NCBI GenBank assembly: GCA_030523645.1
Contig: JAUNIB010000001.1
Location: forward strand, 682,001-746,000
DNA length: 64,000 nt
Direction: 5' to 3'
Source: Selenomonadaceae bacterium
GTDB lineage: Bacteria > Bacillota > Negativicutes > Selenomonadales > Selenomonadaceae
In this document: piece by piece, positions 8,917-16,848 of the stretch
How positions within the stretch are numbered: position 1 is the first letter of the stretch
Layout of the letters: each line of letters starts with the position of its first letter
Notes under the pieces: model-generated
Databases searched by the model: none
What the model was told of the DNA's origin: nothing
The model's input: only the letters and a program-made list of their open reading frames with translations
Made by a program: the position numbers and the translations under genes

Positions 8917-10191
8917 ATGGAAAAGAAAATAGCGCCGGCCAATCTGCTGGTCTGCCGCAGTCTGACCAATGACCCGGTACTGAAAACCGTAGCTGCAGCC
9001 ATGGCTTCCCCCGAGGCTTCTGCCGCCGAAGCTATAGCCGCCCTTATCGAATGTGCTGAAAACTGCAATCTCTCCGGCAATATACTCAAGTCGTACATTG
9101 TGGAGCGCCTTGTTACCGACAAGAACATCGTAAACTGCACCCTTGAGCGTTCCGGCGGTCAAATCGGCGCCAGCCTTCGGGCAGCATTCATCCATGATAT
9201 GGAAATGCTGCTGCCCCTGTTCACCATGAAGCCCTCTGAGCTGATCAAGGATGCCCCCGCTTTCCTCGATGATTATCAGCCCACCAGTGAGCGGGAAATG
9301 ACCGATGCTACCGCCTGTCTTTCCTCCTTCATGTCTAATTCCACCACCGCCGAACAGCTGGCTGACGGCTTCCTGACCTACTACCGGACTTACGGCTACG
9401 GCTCCATCGCCATCTACAGAGCCTTTGCCTGGAACAGTGAGAAGGAGCTTCTCAAAGGTATCACTCACTTCGAGCCGGCTCTCCTTCGCAACATCATCGG
9501 CTATCAGCGTCAGAAGGACGCCCTTACGAAGAACACTCTGGCTTTCCTCTCCGATCTGCCTGCCAACAATGCCCTGCTGGTCGGTGATCGCGGTACCGGT
9601 AAATCCACCTGCATAAAGGCCCTCGCCAACGAATATTTCCGTCAGGGTCTCCGCCTCGTTCAGATTACCAAGCATCAGATAAAAGACCTTCCCAAGGTCA
9701 TGGATACGCTTCGTCAGTTTGCCAGCAAGAAATTCATCATCTATCTTGATGACCTTTCCTTCGAGACCAACGAAAGCGACTATAAGTATGTAAAGTCCGC
9801 CATCGAAGGCGGTGTAGAGCCGAGACCGGAAAATGTCCTCATCTATGCCACCAGCAACCGTCGTCACCTTATCCGTGAGACCTGGAACGACCACGAGGAG
9901 AGCCGGGATTCCGAGCTTTACAACAATGACAGCGTAAATGAGACCGTATCCCTCTCCGACAGATTCGGTCTTATCATCAAGTTCCGCGCCCCCAGTCAGG
10001 ACGAGTATCTTGCTATCATCGACCATGCTCTCCGTCAGGAAGGCGTAATCCTCTCTCCTGAGGAGCTCCGTGTCGAGGGCAAGCGCTGGGAGCTTGACCA
10101 CAGCGGACGCAGCGGCCGTACTGCCCAGCAGTTCGCCGCCTACTATCTTGGACAGCGGGTCAACCGCTCCGCTTCCCAGCCGGGCAACTGA
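8917..10191 (+). CDS. DUF815-family AAA+ ATPase of unknown role
   Basis: 424 residues. The N-terminal 190 residues are helical with no recognised domain; the ATPase core follows. Walker A GDRGTGKS is at about residue 222 and Walker B FIIYLDDLSF at about 280, then the highly conserved VEPRPENVLIYATSNRRHL and DRFGLIIKF segments that define DUF815. Such proteins resemble DnaC/DnaA-like ATPases but have no agreed function. It is a single-gene unit with its own promoter; the SD is GAAAGGATC. The terminator at 10224-10262 follows. Confidence 0.85.
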   Translation: MEKKIAPANLLVCRSLTNDPVLKTVAAAMASPEASAAEAIAALIECAENCNLSGNILKSYIVERLVTDKNIVNCTLERSGGQIGASLRAAFIHDMEMLLPLFTMKPSELIKDAPAFLDDYQPTSEREMTDATACLSSFMSNSTTAEQLADGFLTYYRTYGYGSIAIYRAFAWNSEKELLKGITHFEPALLRNIIGYQRQKDALTKNTLAFLSDLPANNALLVGDRGTGKSTCIKALANEYFRQGLRLVQITKHQIKDLPKVMDTLRQFASKKFIIYLDDLSFETNESDYKYVKSAIEGGVEPRPENVLIYATSNRRHLIRETWNDHEESRDSELYNNDSVNETVSLSDRFGLIIKFRAPSQDEYLAIIDHALRQEGVILSPEELRVEGKRWELDHSGRSGRTAQQFAAYYLGQRVNRSASQPGN

Positions 10192-10223
10192 CCGGATTAC
10201 CCAAAACATAATACGCAACTCAA

Positions 10224-10262
10224 AGGGGCTGCCGCACTAATGAAAATTAGTCGACAGCCCCT
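10224..10262. terminator. Hairpin downstream of the DUF815 gene
   Basis: Outer stem AGGGGCTG / CAGCCCCT and inner stem ACTAAT / ATTAGT around GAAA. There is only a short U-run on either side, so its terminator role is less certain than that of others here. The GACAGCCCCTGCTTT end is repeated at 10433-10448. Confidence 0.5.
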
Positions 10263-10288
10263 GCTTTGTGTCGTATTTATCTAAGACA

Positions 10289-10448
10289 GCCTCCCCTCCA
10301 GGGGAGGTGGCCGAGTGCAGCGGGAGGGGTAACGGTACTACCTATTCTTTTACCCCTCAGTCGCCTACGGCGACAGCTCCCCTATAGTGGAGCCTATGAG
10401 TATAGGTTACCACTAGTCGTCTACGGCGACGGCGACAGCCCCTGCTTT
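10289..10448. repeat. GC-rich double-hairpin repeats (types II and III, inverted)
   Basis: The gap between the convergent DUF815 gene and sbcC holds an inverted type II element at 10289-10331 (CTCCCCTCCAGGGGAG hairpin, then GGAGGGGTAA). A type III element lies at 10351-10393 (ACCCCTCAGTCG, GCC-TAC-GGC hairpin, CTCCCC), followed by a second partial GTCTACGGCGAC copy up to the sbcC stop. No ORF here looks coding. Confidence 0.75.
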
Positions 10449-10451
10449 ATT

Positions 10452-13400
10452 CTATATTCCTACGAATTTTGCTTCGCTGGTGCCGTCCCCCTTCTGAATT
10501 ACATCCAGTCTTACATCAATGCGCTCCACCAGTTCCCGCACATGGGAGATTATGCCGACAAGACGGCTGCCTCCGTAGCTGAGCTGTCCCAGCACTTCCA
10601 TTGCCTTGTCCAGCATTTCCGGGTCAAGGGTACCGAAGCCTTCATCAATGAAAACCGTCTCCAGCTTAATTCCCCCGCTGTACTCCATGACAATATCGGC
10701 CGTTCCCAGCGCAATAGCCAAAGCGGTAATAAAGCTCTCGCCGCCGGACAGTGTGGCTACCGGCCGTTCATCACCGCTCCAGCTGTCGTATATCACGAAA
10801 TCAAGACCGAGGTTCTTTCTGCCGCCGGTCTTTTTTTGATTTTTGCCGGTCCGCTGCAGCTCATAGCGGTTTTGGCTCATCTGCCGCAGCCGCTGATTTG
10901 CCTTGTCCGCTATGTCCTCCAGACAGCTCCGCAGGACGAAGTTCTCGAAGTTAAGATTCTTGCCGTTCACTCCGTCGGCAACCTCTGCCAGTCTCGCCGC
11001 CGGGCCGTATTGCTTCTGCAGCCGGTCAATCTTCTCGTCCGCTGCGAATATTTCCTGTGCCTTTTTTCGCTTCAGCTCCAGTTCACGGTTGCGGCCGCCC
11101 ACCAGCTGATTAAGCTCCGTTACCTCTCTTTCCTTTTCCCTTACAGCCTCGGAAATCGACTTCATGTCCGGCGGTGTCAGTCCCTTTACAGCTTCATCCG
11201 CCGCCTTCAGCCGCTCCTGCAGACTGTATAACTCCTTTTCATAGCTTTGCAGATACTTTTCCCATTTCTCAAGTTCCGGCAGCGACTGCAGAGCCTTCCT
11301 GTAATCATCCTTACTGGCAAAGTCTTTCTCCGCCATACAGCGGGCGAATTCTTCCTCCGCTGCCAGCCTTTTCGACTCACAGTCGGACGCCAAATCACGG
11401 GCAGCCTTAAGCTGTGCCGTTTCTGCAGCGACAGCCTGCTCGCTCTGATGAGCGGCAGTCACCGCCATGTTGTAGTCCCGTTCCAGCTTTTCCTTTCTTT
11501 CCGCTGCACCGCTGCATTTTTTCTGCCAGTCATCCATGCTGCGGCAGTCCTCAGGCAATCCCTTTTCGTTGTTTTCGATTACAGCCTTATCCTCTATTAC
11601 AATCTTTGCCCGTGCCTCAGACTTCTTTTCTGCTTCTGCTGCCATTGCCGCAAGAAGCTGACCTGCCTCGATTTCCTTTTGCAGCTCCGGCAGTATTCTC
11701 TCTGTCAGCCGCTTGGCTGCCTTTTGCGCCGCCTCCAGTTCCTTTCTGGCATTTTCCAGCTCTGCTTCCGCGGCGTTACGGTCTCTGCCCTCACCTTTAG
11801 AAGCAAAGGCATTCAGCTTTGCTTCGGCGGCAGCCAGATCCTGCTGACCCTTAGACAGCTTCGCTTTCGCCGCTTCCGACAATTTCCGGGCTTTATTGGA
11901 AGCCGTCTCCGCCTCATTCAGAGCCTCCTCGGTAGGATGGTCAGCCAGAGCTTCCGCCGGATTGGGATGATTGAGGGATCCGCACACCGGACAGGGCATA
12001 TTCTCCCCCAGCTGCTGGGCCAGGACAGCCGCCTGACAGCTAAACCATTTCGCCTGAAGCTGCCTGCAGGCCAGCTCTGCCCGCGTCTCTGCTTCCTCCA
12101 CCGCCTTGCTCCGGCTTATAAGCCCCTCCACTATCTTGGCCTGTTTGTCAGCTTCCGACTTTGCCGTTTCGTAAGAAATCAGCACATTGACCTCATCAAT
12201 GAGCTGCTGTACCTTATTCTCCCACAGCTCAGTCGCTGCCTTCTGCTTCTCCAGTGACAGCTTCTCGGTCTCCAGCTTTTCCTTTCTTTTCACCGAAACT
12301 TCAAGTTTGTTCCTGGTTTCTGTCAGCTCCTGCTGAGCAGACTCCAGCTCCTCCAACCGCAGCTCGTAGAGACCCCGCATAGCGGCATAGGCCCCTACCT
12401 TTTCTTTCAATCCTTCCAGCCGGTGCAGTTCTCTGACAGCCTCCTCCCGGACAGGACTTTTCTTCTCCTGAAGCTCCAGCCCTTCCCTTGCCCGGTCAAG
12501 GGCCTCCTGTGCCTTCCTGACGGCAGTTTCTGCCCGCCTCACCTTTGCCTCTGCCGCCGTCTTGTTTTCTTCCGACAGGGACAAATTATCCCACTGAGGC
12601 TTTATTTCCTTAGCCGCCGCCGTTCGCTGACAGACCAGCTTTACCTGCTGCACCTTATCTTTCTCACCGCATTTTGCCTCGTATTCACTTTTGGCGATTT
12701 CACGCTGGCGGAACTTATCATCAGCGGCCTTTGCCTGTTCCAGTTCTCCCTGAGCATGCTTCAGCTCCTTGTCGGCTGCTTCCAGCTTCCTTGCGTATTC
12801 TGCCGCTGCCTTTTCTTCCTCCAGCAGCTTTTCCTTTATACTCTCCGCCGAATTATCTTCGTCATCCGCAAGAATATCCTTTACCAGTACGCTCCGCTCT
12901 TTGATTGCCTGCTCAAGTTTATCCGCCAGCTCTTTTTTCTTCTCTTTCAGGCTCTTTATGACATCACCGTATATTCCGGTGGAGAAGAGCTTCGACAGCA
13001 GCTTCGCCTTCTCGCTGGTGTCTGCCTTCAAAAACTCTCTGAATTCACCCTGAGGAAGCAGCACCACCTGACAGAATTGCCGCCGGTCAAAGCCAACCAG
13101 CTCCTTTATTCTCTCATTGACAGCCGTGACCTTTTCCTCCAGCAGCTCTTCCTGCCCGTCCTCATGGATTTCCCAGAGGACAGCCTTGGCTGCTGTCTCG
13201 TTTTTGTTTCCCGGCTTCTTGAAGGCCGGCTGTCTCTCTACCCGGTATGACTTTTTCCCCACCGTGAAGGAAAGGACTACCACCGCGCCCTGCTTCTCGT
13301 CTGCCAGATGACAGCGCATATATTCCGCCGGTGTCGGCTCATCTCCCGGCAGCTCATTATACAGAGCATAGCACATAGCGGCGAATATTGCGGACTTGCC

Positions 13401-13523
13401 GCTGCCGGTCTTGCCGTTAATCAGAAAGAGAGAGACATTCTTCTCCTGCAGCCGGTTGAAATCAATAACGGTCTTTTCCGCATAAGGCCCGAATGCAGTC
13501 ATTTCAAGTTTCAGCGGTTTCAT
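10452..13523 (-). CDS. sbcC: Exonuclease subunit SbcC (Rad50-like SMC ATPase)
   Basis: 1023-residue Rad50/SbcC ATPase that, with SbcD, cleaves hairpins and blocked DNA ends. Walker A NGKTGSGKS lies near residue 40. A long coiled coil rich in E/A/K/L occupies about 180-880. The zinc hook CPVCG is at about residue 511, midway along the coil. The signature LSGGESF and Walker B VFIDEGFGTLD lie in the last 110 residues. The ATG overlaps the sbcD stop (TGATG), so the pair is translationally coupled. Confidence 0.95.
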   Translation of the reverse strand: MKPLKLEMTAFGPYAEKTVIDFNRLQEKNVSLFLINGKTGSGKSAIFAAMCYALYNELPGDEPTPAEYMRCHLADEKQGAVVVLSFTVGKKSYRVERQPAFKKPGNKNETAAKAVLWEIHEDGQEELLEEKVTAVNERIKELVGFDRRQFCQVVLLPQGEFREFLKADTSEKAKLLSKLFSTGIYGDVIKSLKEKKKELADKLEQAIKERSVLVKDILADDEDNSAESIKEKLLEEEKAAAEYARKLEAADKELKHAQGELEQAKAADDKFRQREIAKSEYEAKCGEKDKVQQVKLVCQRTAAAKEIKPQWDNLSLSEENKTAAEAKVRRAETAVRKAQEALDRAREGLELQEKKSPVREEAVRELHRLEGLKEKVGAYAAMRGLYELRLEELESAQQELTETRNKLEVSVKRKEKLETEKLSLEKQKAATELWENKVQQLIDEVNVLISYETAKSEADKQAKIVEGLISRSKAVEEAETRAELACRQLQAKWFSCQAAVLAQQLGENMPCPVCGSLNHPNPAEALADHPTEEALNEAETASNKARKLSEAAKAKLSKGQQDLAAAEAKLNAFASKGEGRDRNAAEAELENARKELEAAQKAAKRLTERILPELQKEIEAGQLLAAMAAEAEKKSEARAKIVIEDKAVIENNEKGLPEDCRSMDDWQKKCSGAAERKEKLERDYNMAVTAAHQSEQAVAAETAQLKAARDLASDCESKRLAAEEEFARCMAEKDFASKDDYRKALQSLPELEKWEKYLQSYEKELYSLQERLKAADEAVKGLTPPDMKSISEAVREKEREVTELNQLVGGRNRELELKRKKAQEIFAADEKIDRLQKQYGPAARLAEVADGVNGKNLNFENFVLRSCLEDIADKANQRLRQMSQNRYELQRTGKNQKKTGGRKNLGLDFVIYDSWSGDERPVATLSGGESFITALAIALGTADIVMEYSGGIKLETVFIDEGFGTLDPEMLDKAMEVLGQLSYGGSRLVGIISHVRELVERIDVRLDVIQKGDGTSEAKFVGI

Positions 13524-14689
13524 CAGTCTCTCCCTCCCTCTGCCCGATTTATTTCTTTTCGCAGGATGTCGCGTTCTTCGTCGCTCAGCTTCTCACCGGT
13601 AACTTCCTCGAAGAATGATTCAAAAAGCTTTTCCTTGCTCTGGGACATGAGCTGCCGTCCGTCATCTACCCTGTCCTCGCCGACGGTGCCGCGGTTTACC
13701 CATTCCAGCGATAAGATATTGGGATAGCGCTCCCGCAGTCTTTCCATTGCCCCCAAAACCGGCTCCCGGTCACTGAGCTTCAGCCACAGGAAGTCCTCCC
13801 GCCGTGCTGCCGTCTCCGCTTCCGCTCCTTCGATTACCTCCTGAAAGCTGATGTTTTCCAGCAGCCGCAAATCTCTGGCCGGGACTATTTCCCGCTCGGT
13901 GACGGACACCGCACCGGCTCCGTCAATGTCCACGATAAGAAATGCCTTTCGCTGTGCGTACTCATTCAGTGAATATTTCAAAGGGGAGCCGCTGTACCGG
14001 ATTCGTTCTCCCATCCGCTGCGGCCCGTGAAGATGACCGAGAGCGGTATATGTGTATTGAGCAAAGGACTCTGCCTTCACCTCACCGGAGCCGCCTACCG
14101 ACAGCTCACGCTCCGAGCCGGAAATACTGCCGCCGGTGACGAAGGCATGGGCTACCGCCACGGCTCGCAGGGCTGCCCCCTCCGATGCCGCCGCTTTTAT
14201 TGCTTCGTACTCTTTTCCCGCCACGAAATCCATTGCTTCCTCAAAGGAAAGATTTTCCTCTCCCCAGACTGAGCGCACCCGCTCCGGGGTAACATACGGA
14301 ATGAGAGAAAAATATACCGGCCCGTATTCATCATGGAGGACAACCGGCTCAGGCTCCTTCTGCAAGTCGCCTCTTATATAGACGCCGCCGGAGGACATTA
14401 TTTTTGCTCCATAGTTTATCCGGGCATCGCTGTCATGGTTGCCGGCTATGTAGAGCAGCTTTTTCCCCTTTTCCGATACAAGTCTGCTGACAAAGGAATC
14501 AAACAGCTCTACCGCCTCCTCCGGCGGCACACTGCGGTCGTATATGTCTCCGGCAATGACCACCGCCTCCGCCCCTGTCTCATCAACAAGTGCCAGCAGG
14601 TCATCGAGAACCTTACTCTGTAAATCCGTCAGCCGTTCACCGTTGAGTACCTTGCCCAGATGCAAATCTGCCGTATGGATAAATCTCAT
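13523..14689 (-). CDS. sbcD: Exonuclease subunit SbcD (Mre11-like nuclease)
   Basis: 388-residue Mre11/SbcD calcineurin-like nuclease. Metal-binding motifs appear in order: HTADLHLGK, AGDIYDR, AGNHDSD, VAHAFVTGG and ALGHLHGPQ. Start: the ATG at 14689 follows GGAGAGGT by seven bases and begins directly with MRFIHTADLHLGK; the frame runs on to 14722 but that extension overlaps the RBS. It is the first gene of the sbcDC operon. Confidence 0.95.
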   Translation of the reverse strand: MRFIHTADLHLGKVLNGERLTDLQSKVLDDLLALVDETGAEAVVIAGDIYDRSVPPEEAVELFDSFVSRLVSEKGKKLLYIAGNHDSDARINYGAKIMSSGGVYIRGDLQKEPEPVVLHDEYGPVYFSLIPYVTPERVRSVWGEENLSFEEAMDFVAGKEYEAIKAAASEGAALRAVAVAHAFVTGGSISGSERELSVGGSGEVKAESFAQYTYTALGHLHGPQRMGERIRYSGSPLKYSLNEYAQRKAFLIVDIDGAGAVSVTEREIVPARDLRLLENISFQEVIEGAEAETAARREDFLWLKLSDREPVLGAMERLRERYPNILSLEWVNRGTVGEDRVDDGRQLMSQSKEKLFESFFEEVTGEKLSDEERDILRKEINRAEGGRD

Positions 14690-14710
14690 AAAAATTACCT
14701 CTCCTACAAA

Positions 14711-14733
14711 AATAGAGGGCATAGCCCTCTATT
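14711..14733 (-). terminator. Small hairpin terminator, probably ending ftsH transcription
   Basis: Perfect 10-bp arms AATAGAGGGC / GCCCTCTATT with a 3-nt loop, followed on the minus strand by TTTTTG. It lies between ftsH and sbcD, only about 20 bp before the sbcD SD, so it could also act on the sbcD leader. Confidence 0.55.
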
Positions 14734-14749
14734 TCCTTTATGCAGCTGC

Positions 14750-14899
14750 TGTGAAAAGGTCTGTAAGAAAACCGTTTATTCACCTCACCCACCGGCTACG
14801 CCGGTCCCCCCTCCCCAATGGGGAGGGTAAAGACCTTCCCCATTGGGGAAGGTGGCTCGCGAAGCGAGACGGATGAGGTCTATGTCAGACCTTTTCACA
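14750..14899. repeat. Type I double-hairpin element held between 14-bp inverted arms
   Basis: TGTGAAAAGGTCTG (14750-14763) and its exact complement (14886-14899) flank a complete type I element at 14782-14879. The element opens with CCTCACCC, then an ACCGGC/GCCGGT hairpin, a CCCTCCCC/GGGGAGGG hairpin, an ACCTTCCCC/GGGGAAGGT hairpin, a CTCGC/GCGAG hairpin, and closes with GGATGAGG. The whole is a mirror-symmetric four-hairpin structure just after the ftsH stop. Confidence 0.8.
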
Positions 14900-14907
14900 A
14901 CTTCTTT

Positions 14908-16788
14908 TTATATGCGGTCATTATCTCCCTGCTGGCTGACCTCAGGCTCTGCTACAGCCGCTGCAGTAGCTTCCTCAGTTCCGTACCGCTTGGCCTCTGT
15001 TTCCGCCACTATAGCCTCCAGCTCCTTGGCGTGGAGAGTTTCCTTCTCCATAAGAGCCGCTGCAATAGCGTGCAGGTCATCAATATTTTCTTCCAGTATC
15101 TTCCGGCAGTTCTCATAGGACTCGGAAATGTACCGCTGTACTTCCTTGTCAATTTCTGCCGCAATTTCTTCGGAATAATTTCTCTGCTGCCCCAGCTCAC
15201 GACCGAGGAAAACCTGATGGTTTTCTCCGGCACCGTAGTTGATAGGGCCGAGCTTATCACTCATGCCGTACTGAGTAATCATTGCTCTGGCCAGCTGAGA
15301 AGCCCGCTCTATATCACTGGAGGCACCGGTAGAGATTTCATGAAGGATGATTTCCTCAGCCACCCGACCGCCAAGAAGCGTAGTAAGCTGGTCACGAAGC
15401 TGGCTTCTGGTCTCGTAGGAGCGATCCTCCTGCGGCAGCATCAGAGTATAGCCGCCGGCCCGGCCTCGGGGAATGATTGTTACCTTGTGTACAGGGTCGG
15501 CATTGGGCAGCTTCATACCGGTGAGGGTATGTCCGCCCTCATGGTATGCAGTGAGCTTCCGCTCCCGGTCACTCATTACCTTTGATTTACGCTCCGGCCC
15601 GGCCATTACTCTTTCAACAGCTTCCTCCATGGTCGCCATTGTGACAGTCTTCTGATTGCGGCGGGCAGACAGAAGCGCCGCCTCATTCACGAGATTTGCC
15701 AAATCCGCACCGGAGAAGCCCGGAGTCCGACGGGCCAGCACCGTCAGGTCAACATCATCACTGATGGGCTTGTTCTTCGTATGTACTTTAAGTATTGCCT
15801 CACGGCCCTTCACATCGGGACGGTCAACGGTAATCTGACGGTCAAAGCGGCCGGGACGAAGCAGCGCCGGGTCAAGGATATCCGGGCGGTTCGTTGCCGC
15901 GATAACGATAATTCCTTCGTTGGTCTCAAAGCCATCCATTTCAACCAGCAGCTGATTGAGGGTCTGCTCACGCTCATCGTGACCGCCGCCTACACCGGCA
16001 CCGCGCTGACGACCTACCGCATCGATTTCATCAATGAATACGATACAGGGAGCCTCACGCTTGGCATTATTGAACAAATCACGGACACGGGAAGCACCAA
16101 CGCCCACAAACATTTCTACAAAGTCGGAGCCGCTGATGGAGAAGAAAGGCACACCTGCCTCACCGGCAACAGCCTTGGCCAGCAGAGTCTTGCCTGTACC
16201 CGGAGAGCCGAAGAGCAGGACGCCCTTGGGAATCTTCGCTCCGAGGCCGCTGAATTTATCCGGCTCCTTCAGGAACTCCACTACCTCCTCCAGCCCTTCC
16301 TTTGCCTCATCGGCACCGGCTACATCGGAGAAGTTTACCTTTACATTGTCCGGCATGGTCATTCTGGCCTTGCTCTTGCCGAAGCTGAAGAGACGGCCCG
16401 GGCCATTGTTATTTCCGCCCATAAAGTAAGCGATTGCACCGACGATAACCACCACCGGCAGGACAGACATCAGTACAGAAGACCACCAGGGCGGCTCAAT
16501 AGGATTTTCCACCTTGATGTTTACATTCTTCGCCCGGAGCTTGCCGATAATCTCATTGTCATTCTGCGGGACGGTAGCAGTGAACTCCGTTCCGTCGGAC
16601 AACGAACCTCTGATGACATTATCCGTAATCGTGACCTTGGCTACACTGCCCTCCTCGACCTTCGTCATGAAGCCGGTGTAGTCAATTTCCTTCTTGCTGC
16701 CCTTCTGAGAACCGTGAGAATCAATCAGCGTTACCGCAATCATGATTACCAGCAGGTACAGCATCATATTCTTAAAAAACTTTTCCAT
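14908..16788 (-). CDS. ftsH: ATP-dependent zinc metalloprotease FtsH
   Basis: 626-residue membrane-anchored AAA+ protease that degrades misfolded membrane proteins and short-lived regulators. TM1 is at about 5-23, followed by the extracytoplasmic domain, then TM2 at about 103-123. The AAA module has Walker A GSPGTGKT, Walker [16 protein letters not shown] and the second region of homology. The zinc site is HEGGH at about 414-418 (usual FtsH reads HEAGH), with the third ligand in SSDIERA. The C-terminus has an Ala/Glu-rich tail. Single-gene unit with a -10 TATAAT at 16839-16844. Confidence 0.96.
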   Translation of the reverse strand: MEKFFKNMMLYLLVIMIAVTLIDSHGSQKGSKKEIDYTGFMTKVEEGSVAKVTITDNVIRGSLSDGTEFTATVPQNDNEIIGKLRAKNVNIKVENPIEPPWWSSVLMSVLPVVVIVGAIAYFMGGNNNGPGRLFSFGKSKARMTMPDNVKVNFSDVAGADEAKEGLEEVVEFLKEPDKFSGLGAKIPKGVLLFGSPGTGKTLLAKAVAGEAGVPFFSISGSDFVEMFVGVGASRVRDLFNNAKREAPCIVFIDEIDAVGRQRGAGVGGGHDEREQTLNQLLVEMDGFETNEGIIVIAATNRPDILDPALLRPGRFDRQITVDRPDVKGREAILKVHTKNKPISDDVDLTVLARRTPGFSGADLANLVNEAALLSARRNQKTVTMATMEEAVERVMAGPERKSKVMSDRERKLTAYHEGGHTLTGMKLPNADPVHKVTIIPRGRAGGYTLMLPQEDRSYETRSQLRDQLTTLLGGRVAEEIILHEISTGASSDIERASQLARAMITQYGMSDKLGPINYGAGENHQVFLGRELGQQRNYSEEIAAEIDKEVQRYISESYENCRKILEENIDDLHAIAAALMEKETLHAKELEAIVAETEAKRYGTEEATAAAVAEPEVSQQGDNDRI

Positions 16789-16838
16789 TCCCCGTGAAAT
16801 TTCCTTCCATACTTAAAATTTTAGCAAAGCATTTATAT

Positions 16839-16844
16839 ATTATA
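16839..16844 (-). promoter_or_regulatory. Probable -10 element of ftsH
   Basis: Perfect TATAAT on the minus strand, about 50 bp before the ftsH ATG. No good -35 is visible at 16-18 bp. It lies partly over the end of the histidine kinase gene region. Confidence 0.4.
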
Positions 16845-16848
16845 CCAT

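Noticed and set aside
8860-10218. 452-codon open frame antisense to the DUF815 gene
   Set aside because: No RBS, no domain; the plus-strand product is a conserved ATPase.
14908-16788. FtsH active site judged defective because of HEGGH
   Set aside because: HEGGH still satisfies HExxH, and the third zinc ligand is present, so activity is expected.
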